Shown piece after piece: positions 8,943-18,362 of a stretch of 64,000 bases of DNA. Every line of letters begins with the position of its first letter. Positions within the stretch are counted from its first letter, which is position 1. Location: contig NZ_JACBOT010000024.1 of the NCBI RefSeq assembly GCF_021532275.1, positions 124,001 through 188,000 on the forward strand, given 5' to 3'. The notes under the pieces were generated by a model. It was given only the letters and a program-made list of their open reading frames with translations. It was not told the origin of the DNA and ran no database searches. This stretch comes from Brevibacterium sp. UCMA 11754 (lineage in GTDB: Bacteria; Actinomycetota; Actinomycetes; Actinomycetales; Brevibacteriaceae). The translations under genes and the position numbers were made by a program.

Positions 8943-9929
8943 ATGGAGAAGGAACTTCACCAGCCCGTCGACATGTGCCTCAAAGACGGGACCCTCAACC
9001 AGGCAGCAATCGGGTGGAGCCGGTTCCCGCTGCACCGGGCCAATCTCAAGGGTTGGGGTCGTCGGAAACGCTTCGACTATTGGTGCGTCGTGTCCCCTGA
9101 GATGATCCTCGCGTTCTCGATCTCGGATACGGATTACAAGTCCGCTACGTCCTTGTTCTTTTTTGACAGAAAGACCCAGACGGAGACGACTGCAAGCAGC
9201 ATGAAGTGGTTCAAATCCAACCCGACCTCGCGCGCTCCTTGGGGCACCCAGCAAATCCGTTCCGGCGATAAGAACGTCGACATCTCGATCACTCCCGGCG
9301 ATCAAACTATCGGACTCAATGTTGCGACTGCACATGTGAATGCCGAAGTGGAAGTCAGCGTTCCGGACGATCACCAGTCGATGGGCGTTCTGGTTCCATG
9401 GAGCTCTCGACGCTTCCAATACACCCGGAAGGACAACTGCCTCACCGCAAGCGGTCGAGTTAGGGCCAACGGTGTCACCTACCAGCTGAATGAGAAGACC
9501 ACAACGGCAACCATGGATCATGGACGCGGCAAATGGCCGTACGAAACCCTGTGGAATTGGGCCTCGGGCAGCGGAACGACAGACGGTGAAGAGATCGGTC
9601 TGCAGTTCGGTGCCAAATGGACCGCGGGAACCCCGGCGACCGAGAACGCGTTGCGCCTGGGTGGTCAGATCGAGAAGATCAGCGAGGAGCTCGAGTGGAC
9701 CTACGACACCGAGAACTGGCTGGCCCCTTGGACGATCAAGGGGGAACGAGTCGACCTAGTCTTCACGCCTGAATACCATCGCCATTCCGAGTTCAACAAG
9801 AAGATCGTCAGCAGTCGCGAAGAACAAGTCTTCGGCCATTTCTCAGGAACTGTCTGGTCATTAAAAGGACACGGGTATCGGGTGGAGAACATTTTCGGAT
9901 GGGCTGAAGAGGTCCACAGACGGTGGTGA
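8943..9929 (+). CDS. DUF2804 family protein
   Basis: A 328-residue protein without signal peptide or membrane helices. It shows the DUF2804 pattern: FPLHRANLKGWGRRKRFDYWCV near the N-terminus, the central signature TMDHGRGKWPYETLWNWASG at about residue 180, and a C-terminal IFGWAEEVHRRW. The biochemical role of DUF2804 is not established as far as I know; a lipocalin-like fold related to hydratases has been suggested for related families. ATG 8943 is preferred for its AAGGA five bases upstream; an in-frame ATG at 8895 is a weaker alternative. It directly follows the sugar symporter, so it probably acts on, or is needed for, the imported compound. Confidence 0.8.
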   Translation: MEKELHQPVDMCLKDGTLNQAAIGWSRFPLHRANLKGWGRRKRFDYWCVVSPEMILAFSISDTDYKSATSLFFFDRKTQTETTASSMKWFKSNPTSRAPWGTQQIRSGDKNVDISITPGDQTIGLNVATAHVNAEVEVSVPDDHQSMGVLVPWSSRRFQYTRKDNCLTASGRVRANGVTYQLNEKTTTATMDHGRGKWPYETLWNWASGSGTTDGEEIGLQFGAKWTAGTPATENALRLGGQIEKISEELEWTYDTENWLAPWTIKGERVDLVFTPEYHRHSEFNKKIVSSREEQVFGHFSGTVWSLKGHGYRVENIFGWAEEVHRRW

Positions 9930-9983
9930 CCTCCGGGCGGATTATTGCGCTGAAATTTGACGCGATCCTCCCAGCTGGTCCGA

Positions 9984-10886
9984 TCACACTCCGACGAACT
10001 CGCGGATTGCCGGCAGCTCACGGCGTGATTGGGAGAGCCCCATGCGATGAGCCGCGGCGAGGCGGGAGAGGTCGCGGGTGCCGTTGTCAACCAGCATGCG
10101 CTCAGGAGCGAACACGTGAGCCTTTCCCTCCGCTTCGAGAGCGAAGATGCGTTCGCGTGTTTCGTTGTACCTCGCCCACCGGGTCAGCAGCGCCTCCCCC
10201 AGCGCCGGATACCGGCGAAAGATTTGGCGGTACATCGCGGGGAACCGCTGCGGGACTTTCCGATATGAGCGCTCCTGGGTGAGCACGATGACGAACTTCT
10301 CGAAGCCCTCCCGTTGTGCCTGACTCAGCGCGATTCCACCGTCCTCGCCCATCGCCCCGTCGACATAGACATGACCGTCCAGATGGACTGGCGGCATGAG
10401 GACAGGCATCGTCGAAGATGCACGCACCCGAACCATGAGGTCCTCGATGAAAGGAGTGTCCTTCTTTGACCACACCACCTCGTCGCCGGACTCCGCGTCG
10501 AACGCGATGATCCGCATGTCCCCGATGCTCGACTGGAAAGTTTCCCAGTCGAAGGGCAGCGCCTGCTCGGGGCCACCCGCCTGCTGATAGATGTACTCCG
10601 CGTTGAACATACCCTGCCCGCGAGCGAAGGAGCGCAGACCGCCGAACTGCTCGTCGGCGGCGAAGTCGACGAACGAACGGCGGGCTCGACGGGCGTCGCC
10701 GGACAGGTAGTTGACCGCGTTCGACGCTCCGGCGCTGATACCTGCGACCCAGTCGAAGTCCAGACCGGTGCCGAGCAACGTGACGACCATGCCACTCGTC
10801 AGGGACGCCCGCATACCACCGCCTTCGAAGATGAGTGCGGTGTCGCTGATGCGCGCCGTTCCTGTCGTGTGGTCTGTGTCCGTCAT
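9984..10886 (-). CDS. Patatin-like phospholipase family protein
   Basis: A 300-residue patatin-family serine hydrolase. The oxyanion-hole motif EGGGMR is near residue 21, the nucleophile elbow GISAG gives Ser51, and the DGA motif gives Asp176, completing the Ser-Asp dyad. Related bacterial proteins (RssA/YjjU type) are predicted cytoplasmic or membrane-associated esterases; the natural substrate is unknown. ATG 10886 is chosen for the AGGA eight bases upstream; ATG codons at 10895 and 10910 are alternatives. It converges on the DUF2804 gene and lies downstream of the ABC1 kinase gene on the same strand with about 100 bp between them. Confidence 0.88.
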   Translation of the reverse strand: MTDTDHTTGTARISDTALIFEGGGMRASLTSGMVVTLLGTGLDFDWVAGISAGASNAVNYLSGDARRARRSFVDFAADEQFGGLRSFARGQGMFNAEYIYQQAGGPEQALPFDWETFQSSIGDMRIIAFDAESGDEVVWSKKDTPFIEDLMVRVRASSTMPVLMPPVHLDGHVYVDGAMGEDGGIALSQAQREGFEKFVIVLTQERSYRKVPQRFPAMYRQIFRRYPALGEALLTRWARYNETRERIFALEAEGKAHVFAPERMLVDNGTRDLSRLAAAHRMGLSQSRRELPAIREFVGV

Positions 10887-10984
10887 GTCGATCATCCTAG
10901 CGAGTGCCATTCCGCTTGCAGTGCACCGCCGTCACTCCGCAGCTATGGGAACAAACCAGCCACACGGTGTCAGGCCGCCTTGGA

Positions 10985-13000
10985 TTACCCCAGCCCTTCC
11001 CAAACCATCCTCTGTCGCAGCGCCGGTGCCAGTACCATAGCCGCTATGACGCTGCCGACCAGCAGCACCCAGGCCCCGAAGTACGTGAACAGCTTGAGCT
11101 CGGGCGCCAGCGGCGGACCGAAGTCCGCGGCCATGAGGATGACACCGCCGAGGATGAGCGCAGTGGACACGATCACCTGAATGAACTGCTCGACCGTTGA
11201 TTTGAGCAGTCCCTTGATCATTGAAATGTTCAGACCGCTGGTGCCGACGTCGAGGGTACCGTCCTGGAGGTGGCCGGCGATGCGTGAGAGCTGCCCGGGT
11301 AGTTCTGCGATCTGCGGGGCTACGGCGGCACCGTAGAGTGCGATCTCCTGCCGATCGACGCCCAGTCCGCCGACCTCGCGCAGAAGGGTGCGTCCATTCT
11401 GAGTCACCAGGGCGAGCAGATTCAGCTCAGGGTTGAGCTTCGTGATCGACCCCTCGAGTGTGCTGATCGCACGGAAGGCAGTGGCGACCGAGGCGGGCAT
11501 GGGGAAACCGAAGTCGACAACGAAGTCGATGAGCTCCCCGAACAGTGCCGCCGAGGTCGAGCCCGGCAGGCCGTCACCGTATTTGAGCAGGATCTGTCCG
11601 ATTTCGCGCTGCAGCTCACGAAGGTTGACGTCACTCGGTGTTCCGAGGAGATCAAGTATTGCGGCCGTCGCCGCTTGCGAGTTCTGCGAGTCGAAGGCCA
11701 TGAGCAGCAGGGCAATCGCACGACGGTCACGTTTGTCGATGCGACCGACGGCCCCGAAGTCGACGAGTCCGGCCCTTCCTGCGGGTGAAATGACAATGTT
11801 GCCCGGGTGCAGATCGGCATGGAAGATGCCCTTGCCCAGCACCTGCCGGACGACCATGAGGAAGAGGTCCTGGGCGATCTCGTTTCTGGCCAGCTCCGAA
11901 AGATTCTCGACAACCTCGGTGGCGTGTGAGAGCGGAACACCCTCGATGAGATCCATAACGATGACGTACTCACCGGAGTACTCCTTGTACACCCGTGGGA
12001 TGCGCACCGTGGAGTCCGTCCCCGAGGTGGAGCGGCCCGTCTCATCGGCTGTGCGCAGAGCCTCGATATGGGACAACTCCCCGCGGTAGTCGAGCTCACC
12101 CTGCAGGGAATCGACGAAGCTGCGGGCGAGTTTTCCGATGCCGACCTTGCTGGCCCACTCGGTCGAGCGCTCAAGCCGCTCGGACAGGCTGAGGACGATA
12201 TCGCAGTCGGCTCGGACCTGTTTGCGGATCTTGGGTCTTTGCACCTTGACGGCGACAACCCGGCCCTCCCACGTAACTGCGCGGTGGACTTGGGCAACCG
12301 AGGCAGCAGCGAAGGGGACCTCATCGAACTCTTCGAACACCTCGGCGACGGGCTTGCCCCACTGAGCCTCCAGCTGACCTTTGACCTCACTGAACGGCAC
12401 CGGCGGGACACCGGCCTGCAAGGTCGAGAACTCTTCGACGAATTCGTGCGGGATCATGTCACCACGAGTGGCGATGAACTGGCCGAGCTTGATGAAGGTG
12501 ACACCGGCCGCGGCGAGCGCGTCACGCGTGGTCGATGCGATCTCGCGCAGGGACACTCGCAAGGTCGGGATCCGGGGCTTGAGGTAGCGGGAGAGCCCGA
12601 ACTGGATGAGGATCTTCTGGATCTGGGCCAGGCGATTGAGCCTGCGATACCAGGTGGGGATCTTCGGCGCCGACCGCAGCAGCGAGGTCAGCGATCCTGT
12701 CGGGAGGACCAGTTCGATGGCCAGGAGCACGAACATCTGGATGACGATGAACCAAGCGAACAGCAGGAGGAAGACCATGATGGCCGGGAAGCCCATGTCG
12801 AGGGTCGGATATTGCCCGTCCTCGGCGATGCCCAGAAGACGATACGCCTGGAGGGTGATCGGCCAGATCGAGAGCCCCATGGCGAGGGAAACGATGGTGT
12901 TGCGAGCTGCACCCGTGCCGGTGAACATCATTCGCCGGACGAGGAAGCCGACGATAAGTGCGCTGAGGACGCCCAGCCCGATGGAATAGAGGATCGTCAC
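10985..13000 (-). CDS. ABC1/UbiB-family atypical kinase (AarF-like)
   Basis: A 671-residue ABC1/ADCK family protein. The N-terminus has three hydrophobic segments (about residues 1-105), followed by the family's LRVSLREIASTTRDALAAAG and FIKLGQFIATRGDMIP (KxGQ motif), then kinase-like motifs VVAVKVQRP, HADLHPGN and VDFGAVG, and two C-terminal membrane helices (about 600-660). UbiB members support isoprenoid-quinone metabolism, possibly as ATPases extracting lipid substrates; actinobacteria use menaquinone, so the exact role here is open. A decayed fragment matching residues near 165-190 of this protein lies at 16948-17029. Confidence 0.9.
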   Translation of the reverse strand: MTILYSIGLGVLSALIVGFLVRRMMFTGTGAARNTIVSLAMGLSIWPITLQAYRLLGIAEDGQYPTLDMGFPAIMVFLLLFAWFIVIQMFVLLAIELVLPTGSLTSLLRSAPKIPTWYRRLNRLAQIQKILIQFGLSRYLKPRIPTLRVSLREIASTTRDALAAAGVTFIKLGQFIATRGDMIPHEFVEEFSTLQAGVPPVPFSEVKGQLEAQWGKPVAEVFEEFDEVPFAAASVAQVHRAVTWEGRVVAVKVQRPKIRKQVRADCDIVLSLSERLERSTEWASKVGIGKLARSFVDSLQGELDYRGELSHIEALRTADETGRSTSGTDSTVRIPRVYKEYSGEYVIVMDLIEGVPLSHATEVVENLSELARNEIAQDLFLMVVRQVLGKGIFHADLHPGNIVISPAGRAGLVDFGAVGRIDKRDRRAIALLLMAFDSQNSQAATAAILDLLGTPSDVNLRELQREIGQILLKYGDGLPGSTSAALFGELIDFVVDFGFPMPASVATAFRAISTLEGSITKLNPELNLLALVTQNGRTLLREVGGLGVDRQEIALYGAAVAPQIAELPGQLSRIAGHLQDGTLDVGTSGLNISMIKGLLKSTVEQFIQVIVSTALILGGVILMAADFGPPLAPELKLFTYFGAWVLLVGSVIAAMVLAPALRQRMVWEGLG

Positions 13001-13137
13001 CCGTCAAGCCCTTCTGTCGTTCGATCAGATGCGCAGAGCGGCGCTGGTGTGCGCCGTCACCAGCCTAATTGATCAAGACCCACTGAGATTGAGAGTTTGC
13101 AGAGTATCGCCGAAGACGGCGCGGGGAGGACCTGCCC

Positions 13138-14139
13138 TCAGGCGGTGTCACCGAGAACGAGCCTCGTCGGAAGGACGATGCGTTGCACGCCCGAAATTGA
13201 TTCAGTGACCGCTTCGTCATTACGCTGGGGCCGACCTCGTGAGTGCGCAAAGAGCATCTGCCCCGCTAGACGTCCCGCCGTATTGATCGGCTGGGTGATC
13301 GCGGTCATATTAGGTAGCCCCAAACCGATATCGGTGAGATCATCGGCAGCAGCTACCGCAAGATCATGAGGGACTGCACGACCCGCCTCTGTCGCGGCCA
13401 AGATGAGGCCGTGTGCCACGAGAGCGTTGTAGGCGATGACGGCGGTCGCCTTCACTTCTCGGACATCCGAAAAGCTGTGAGCACCCGCCTGTGCATTCGG
13501 ATCAATCGGTCCCAATTTCAACGCCGTACCGCCCACCGAGCGCATCGCCGAGGAAATGGTAGCGAAGCGCGTGGCATCAGACATAGATCCCGGGGGGCCG
13601 CCTATGTAGGCGATGCGTCGATGACCGCGTTTGATCAGAAGCGCGCAGAGCTTAGTGAGGCCGGCCGTGACATCGATGCTGACAGAGCTTATGCCGGGAA
13701 GTTCACGATTGACCGTCACCAAGGGGATGCGATTGGCCACTGCGGACAGAGCCTGGGCCGTGCTGCGAGGACTGGCTAAGATGAGCCCGTCGACTCGACC
13801 GTGAAGCCTCTGAGCGATTTCCACCTCAATATCAGTCTTGCCTCGGGAATCGACGATGATCAGCTCGCAGCCAGATTCTTCGACCTCGGTCTGCACCGCG
13901 GAGATGAGTGGGGCAAAATAGGAGCTTGATAGGTCTGGAATGACCATTCCAAGCAATCCTGAGCTCCCTGTCGCCAGCGCTCGAGCGGTCGAGTTCGCGA
14001 CATAACCTAGGCTCTCTGCAGCCTTCGTGACCTTCTGCCGTGTAGCTTCGCTGACCTTCTCAGGCCCCCCGAACACACGTGAAGCCGTGGCAAGTGATAC
14101 ACCCGCAGCCTTTGCCACGTCGGCCAACGTCGCCGCCAT
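13138..14139 (-). CDS. LacI-family transcriptional regulator, probable controller of purine uptake genes
   Basis: A 333-residue LacI/GalR regulator with HTH TLADVAKAAGVSLATASRVF at residues 4-23, hinge region STARALATGSSG, and a PBP-like ligand domain ending in AGQMLFAHSRG. It is divergent from the purine permease and adenosine deaminase genes across a 305-bp gap that contains a perfect 18-bp palindrome. That arrangement suggests it represses the permease-deaminase pair and is relieved or activated by a purine, but the ligand cannot be read from the sequence. Confidence 0.9.
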   Translation of the reverse strand: MAATLADVAKAAGVSLATASRVFGGPEKVSEATRQKVTKAAESLGYVANSTARALATGSSGLLGMVIPDLSSSYFAPLISAVQTEVEESGCELIIVDSRGKTDIEVEIAQRLHGRVDGLILASPRSTAQALSAVANRIPLVTVNRELPGISSVSIDVTAGLTKLCALLIKRGHRRIAYIGGPPGSMSDATRFATISSAMRSVGGTALKLGPIDPNAQAGAHSFSDVREVKATAVIAYNALVAHGLILAATEAGRAVPHDLAVAAADDLTDIGLGLPNMTAITQPINTAGRLAGQMLFAHSRGRPQRNDEAVTESISGVQRIVLPTRLVLGDTA

Positions 14140-14444
14140 CAGACCTCCTGCCCCTTCTCTTCGCGCACAGGTACCCCGGGGTCAAACCTACCCGGAGTGC
14201 AAACATACCCGAGGTGAGGCTCTCGATCATCGCCTCCTCGACACTGACGCTCCAGCTCGCGACAACGAGCGCCCCGAAGAGCTCTGGTTCAAGGCAGGGT
14301 AGCCGACCCCGAGAGGGCGTTCCAAGAACTTCTCCCAAATCCTTGACGACCAGGCAGCGATGCACTCACAATAATGTAAGCGCTTACATTGAGCCGTTGC
14401 AGGTAAGTATTTGAAGGCGATGACGCCGTGTCAAGGAGATCATT
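14140..14444. promoter_or_regulatory. Divergent control region of LacI regulator and purine permease
   Basis: 305 bp without a gene. The only clear element is the palindrome at 14373-14390; AAGGAGAT at 14433-14440 is the ribosome binding site of the permease. Confidence 0.55.
14373..14390. promoter_or_regulatory. Perfect 18-bp LacI-type operator
   Basis: AATGTAAGCGCTTACATT is a perfect palindrome with a central CG, close to the general LacI/CcpA-type site TGTAARCGYTTACA. It lies 55 bp ahead of the permease start. The adjacent divergent LacI-family protein is the obvious binder (inference). Confidence 0.7.
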
Positions 14445-15800
14445 GTGAACGAAAAACAAGCCGAATCCAGCAGGGTGAAGGCTCAGGGCCCACGCGTATG
14501 GACACAAATCTTTCGATTCGGCGTCGCTGCACACGGCTCAACTCCCTCACGAGAATTTATCGCGGGACTCAGCATGTTTCTTGCCACCGCCTACACCGTC
14601 GTTGTCATCCCAGGCATGCTTTCTGACGCGGGACTCCCAGTCTCAGCCGTAACAACGTGCGTGATTATCGTTGTCATCCTCGGCACCGCCGCAATGGGGC
14701 TCTTTGGCAACCTACCCATGGTTCTCGCCCCCGGATTGGGTGGCGTCTCCCTGGTCGCCTACACTCTCGTTCTCGACGGACAAGTAGCCTATCCCGTCGC
14801 GATGGGTATGGTCTTCTGGTCCGGCGTGATTTTCCTTCTATTGACGATCTTCGGGATCCGAAATCTCATCACAAAGATCATTCCGACGTCGATTCGAATG
14901 GCGATTGGCCCGGCTATCGGAATCTTCATCACATTCGTTGGATTTCGCTCGGCTGGATTGGTGGAACCAGGCGAGAGCTCCCTGGAACTCGGCAACCTGG
15001 CAAGCCCCGCCGCGTGGCTGACCCTGGCAGGCGTGATCGTTCTCGTAGCGTTGAATTCCCGCAAAGTGCCTGGCAGTTTCATCATCGTCATTGCCGCCGT
15101 CACTCTCGTGGGTATTCCACTGGGTCTCACCAAGCTCGAGGGTTCGCCCATCGCTTTGCCGACCATCGACGGTTCATTGTTTTTCCACGTCGATCTCGTT
15201 GGATCACTGGCTCCTCATTATCTGCCATTCCTCTTCGCCTTCTTTGCCTCAGAATTCTTCTCCACAACCGGCGTCATCATGACAGTCACGGACTATATGG
15301 GACGCAAAACACAGCCCGGGAAGGCAGAACCCCTCGATCCGAGACGCCCCTTCCTAGTCGATTCCTGCACGATCATTGGCGGCTCTCTCTTCGCAGCTCC
15401 TTCTGTGACGACCTATGCAGAATCCACTGCAGGCGCTGAGGCTGGCGGACGCACCGGAATCTCATCCCTGTGGGCTGCGTTATTCTTCTCGCTCCTCCTG
15501 TTCGCAACTCCACTCGCGGCAGCAATCCCTTCCGCGGCAACGGCACCTGTTGTCATCGTTGTCGGACTCACCATCACTGCAGGGTTCCGCAAGATCAGTT
15601 CAGACGATCTAACCGAATTGATCCCTGCCGTACTTGTACTGGTCTGCACACTGCTGTGGGGAAACTTCGGTACGGGCATTGCCGCGGGGCTGCTCTCCTA
15701 TGTTCCGATCAAATTGCTGGCTGGAAGGTGGAAAGACATCCATCCTGGCATGTGGGTGATGTCCCCATTCCTCATCTACTTCTTTGTTGCGATCGCCTGA
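14445..15800 (+). CDS. NCS2-family purine permease (AzgA/PbuG type)
   Basis: A 451-residue membrane protein with about twelve to fourteen hydrophobic segments. It shows the AzgA-type features: REFIAGLSMFLATAYTVVVIPGMLSDAG near the N-terminus, GLFGNLPMVLAPGLGGVSLVAYT at about residues 85-107, and a PFLVDSCTIIGGSLFAAPSVTTYAESTAG motif at about residues 303-331. Characterised relatives import adenine, guanine and hypoxanthine by proton symport. The GTG start at 14445 is preceded by AAGGAGAT. It is followed by an adenosine deaminase gene 76 bp downstream, giving an uptake-plus-deamination unit controlled by the divergent LacI protein. Confidence 0.9.
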   Translation: MNEKQAESSRVKAQGPRVWTQIFRFGVAAHGSTPSREFIAGLSMFLATAYTVVVIPGMLSDAGLPVSAVTTCVIIVVILGTAAMGLFGNLPMVLAPGLGGVSLVAYTLVLDGQVAYPVAMGMVFWSGVIFLLLTIFGIRNLITKIIPTSIRMAIGPAIGIFITFVGFRSAGLVEPGESSLELGNLASPAAWLTLAGVIVLVALNSRKVPGSFIIVIAAVTLVGIPLGLTKLEGSPIALPTIDGSLFFHVDLVGSLAPHYLPFLFAFFASEFFSTTGVIMTVTDYMGRKTQPGKAEPLDPRRPFLVDSCTIIGGSLFAAPSVTTYAESTAGAEAGGRTGISSLWAALFFSLLLFATPLAAAIPSAATAPVVIVVGLTITAGFRKISSDDLTELIPAVLVLVCTLLWGNFGTGIAAGLLSYVPIKLLAGRWKDIHPGMWVMSPFLIYFFVAIA

Positions 15801-15876
15801 TCGGCCCATACGCCCTGTCAGATGACAGCTCGCACACGAGCAATGGGCAAAACACCTCGTTGAAAGGTAGTCATAC

Positions 15877-16872
15877 ATGCTTCAACTGATCGATCTTCAT
15901 CTTCACCTGCCCGGTACCGTCAGGGCCCACACCTTGGCCGAACTCGCAACGAAGAACGGTGTCGAACTTCCGATGCCTGCTGATCACCTCTATCCACGCA
16001 TCAATTCCGATCCCACCGAAGAGGAGAAAGGGAAGGGACCGTGGTTTCCGCTATTGCGCGTGTACGAACTCATCTCCGCCAGCCTCAGAACTCGGGAGGA
16101 CTTCTCTCGAGTGGTCTACGAGGCTCTTGAAGACGGCCTCAGGAACAGCAACCTGTGCTATGCGGAACTTGCCTTCAGCCCGTCCGTGCATATGCAAGCC
16201 GGCGTTGAGTACAAAGAGATGGCAGCGGGCATTTCGGACGGATTCGCTCGAGCACGTGAGACTTTGGGCGTAGATGGTCGAGCTATCGCAGCCGTGAACA
16301 GAGAAGATTCCGGGCAGGTGGCCGTGCAATTGGTTGAGACGGTCATCGAACACTCGAATGATGACATCGTGGGAATCGGTTTGGACTTCTACGAGCTGGC
16401 CGGAATGCCCGAGAAGTTTGCCGAAGCCTTCCATCTGGCCGGTGAACATGAGCTGTATCGGACAGCTCATGCCGGTGAGCACGCGCCCACCGCGGAGACA
16501 GTAGCGACGGCAATCGATCTACTTGGCTGCGACCGAATCGATCATGGCTATCAGATCCTGCGCGACCCCAAGATTGTCGAGCGCTGTGCCGAGCTGGGCA
16601 CCGTGTTCAACGTCGCGTTCACCACCTCACGTCGAGCACTCATTCAGTGGCGCAAAGATTCTGTGGCCGCCATGGTCGAGGCTGGCCTTCGAATCTCGAT
16701 CAACTCCGACGATCCTGCGCTGTTTCCAACCACTCTGCGACGCGAAATGGACCTGGCAAGCGAGGTCGTACCTGGCAAAAACGAAGCCTGGTTCGTATCA
16801 AATTCCATCGACGCTGCCTTCATTTCTGATGTCGACAAACGACGGCTGCGAAACCGAGTGCTTGGCGGCTGA
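15877..16872 (+). CDS. Adenosine deaminase family protein
   Basis: A 331-residue metal-dependent deaminase of the adenosine/adenine deaminase family. The zinc ligands and catalytic residues are present: HLHLPGT near residue 8, TAHAGE at about residue 195, DHGYQI at about residue 220, and NSDDPALF at about residue 275. It would convert adenosine (or adenine) to inosine (or hypoxanthine) in the cytoplasm for purine salvage. The first motif has proline where Glu or Lys is frequent, and the protein is at the short end for the family, so adenine or a modified nucleoside as substrate cannot be excluded. It forms an operon with the purine permease. Confidence 0.88.
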   Translation: MLQLIDLHLHLPGTVRAHTLAELATKNGVELPMPADHLYPRINSDPTEEEKGKGPWFPLLRVYELISASLRTREDFSRVVYEALEDGLRNSNLCYAELAFSPSVHMQAGVEYKEMAAGISDGFARARETLGVDGRAIAAVNREDSGQVAVQLVETVIEHSNDDIVGIGLDFYELAGMPEKFAEAFHLAGEHELYRTAHAGEHAPTAETVATAIDLLGCDRIDHGYQILRDPKIVERCAELGTVFNVAFTTSRRALIQWRKDSVAAMVEAGLRISINSDDPALFPTTLRREMDLASEVVPGKNEAWFVSNSIDAAFISDVDKRRLRNRVLGG

Positions 16873-16947
16873 CTTTTGGTCGGAATACAATCTCAGAAGG
16901 ATCGGACTGTCCAACTAACAGGACGACAAGCTTGCACGTTAAGCTCG

Positions 16948-17029
16948 CCGGATCGGCTGCGACCAATGCATCGCGCATGGTCACCGCGTCCTCATTCAAG
17001 GACACACGTAAAGTCAGAATCCTCGGCAT
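16948..17029 (-). pseudogene. Relic fragment of an ABC1/UbiB-family kinase gene
   Basis: On the minus strand this stretch encodes PRILTLRVSLNEDAVTMRDAL and a short tail. It aligns with PRIPTLRVSLREIASTTRDAL of the intact ABC1 kinase in this window (encoded near 12510-12575), and the DNA aligns over about 70 bases without gaps. The frame is closed on both sides and no kinase motifs remain, so it is a decayed fragment. It may come from a second ABC1-kinase gene, since the DNA has diverged considerably from the intact copy. Confidence 0.7.
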
Positions 17030-17081
17030 CCGGCTCGATCTCCGAGCGCGTTCCGCCGACCTCTAAGCCTTCCCTCCGCAC

Positions 17082-18362
17082 TCACTCCGGCCGATGCTCG
17101 GCCATGGCCTTCTCGAAGAGCTGCGTACCGAGCTCGTCGTAGTTCGCGTCCTCCGGGTACCACTCGTCGAGGTCGGCGAAGTCGCCTTTGTCGTCATAAC
17201 CGAGCTCGGTCACGCTCTTCTGCCAGTCGGCCCCCGCGGTCTTCAACGTCGACGGCGCGTCGGGAACGCCTGCCTTCTTTGCGGTCTTGTCCGACAGCGT
17301 CTTGGCGTACTTCGCCATCTGCTTCTGCACGCCATCGTCGAAGGGCTCAACCGATCCGTCGTTGGCCTTCGCCTGTTCGACAGCCTTCGCCTTGGCACCG
17401 ATGACGACCTCCATCATGGTGGAAAACGTCGTCGACATTGAGTCGAAGACGATCTGCTGATAGGCCACCGGGAGCTCCGAATACTTCTTCCCGGCTGTGA
17501 TGGCACCGGCAGAGCGCGCGATTCCCGCGTCGGAGGCGACTCCGATATTCGGGGCGACTTCAAACGTTCCGGCTTCGACGTTCGGGGCGAGCTGCCCGAG
17601 ATCGCAGTCCACGGTTCCGCGCTGCAGCGCCTCATAGGTTTCAGGGAACGACAGCGACACCGGAGTGGCCCCAAGATCGGTGACCTGCTTGCCGGCGGCG
17701 GCCGAACCGACACGCAGCTGCTTGCCCTTCCAATCATCGAGAGACGTCATCGGCTTCGAACACATTGTGGAATACCCACCGGCGGCGAGCATCGGGATGA
17801 GTGGCACGAGTTTCTTGTCCTCGAACTCGGCCAACACCTCGGGAGTCTCCCACGCCGCCTGGACACCGGCGGCATTCGCAGCCAGGTCGCTGGCGACCGG
17901 TGACGACGGCAGAGTCGACATGGCCGTACCGAGCGCGTCGAAGGCCGGGTATTCGGCCGGAGTGTAGGACGGCAGCGTGAAGGCGAGATCGACTCGCCCG
18001 TCGGCCAGGGCATCATCGACGTCAGCGTAGCTGGCGATCGCCTGCCCCCAGACGATGTCGACGGTGATCTTCCCGCCCGAGCGCTCCTCGATCGCCTTCT
18101 TCACATCGAGCCCGTTCGGCGCGAGGATCGACTTCTCCGACATCGCCGAAGGCTGGAACTTCAAGGTCACAGGGTCGAGATCGGCCAGAGCCTCATCGAT
18201 CTCGTCCTGCGATGCGTCGTAGGCGAAGCCCTCCCCTGCGGAGGCATCCGAGTCTGAATCGTTCCCGCCGACAGATCCGGCGCATCCGGCCAAGAGCGCC
18301 AGCGACGCGACCGTCGCGACGGCGTTGAGAGGGCGGACTGACGCCGACCGAATGCGATTCAT
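17082..18362 (-). CDS. dctP: TRAP transporter substrate-binding lipoprotein (DctP family)
   Basis: A 426-residue solute receptor. It has a lipoprotein signal with lipobox LLAGC (Cys near residue 28), an acidic Ser/Asp-rich linker, then a DctP domain with GKITVDIVWGQAIASYADVDDALADGRVDL and MTSLDDWKGKQLRVGS. TRAP receptors bind organic acids such as C4-dicarboxylates, sugar acids or 2-oxo acids; this one lacks an obvious substrate signature I can name. It lies 139 bp downstream of dctM on the same strand, the last gene of a LysR-dctQ-dctM-dctP set. Lipid anchoring is expected in a Gram-positive host. Confidence 0.9.
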   Translation of the reverse strand: MNRIRSASVRPLNAVATVASLALLAGCAGSVGGNDSDSDASAGEGFAYDASQDEIDEALADLDPVTLKFQPSAMSEKSILAPNGLDVKKAIEERSGGKITVDIVWGQAIASYADVDDALADGRVDLAFTLPSYTPAEYPAFDALGTAMSTLPSSPVASDLAANAAGVQAAWETPEVLAEFEDKKLVPLIPMLAAGGYSTMCSKPMTSLDDWKGKQLRVGSAAAGKQVTDLGATPVSLSFPETYEALQRGTVDCDLGQLAPNVEAGTFEVAPNIGVASDAGIARSAGAITAGKKYSELPVAYQQIVFDSMSTTFSTMMEVVIGAKAKAVEQAKANDGSVEPFDDGVQKQMAKYAKTLSDKTAKKAGVPDAPSTLKTAGADWQKSVTELGYDDKGDFADLDEWYPEDANYDELGTQLFEKAMAEHRPE

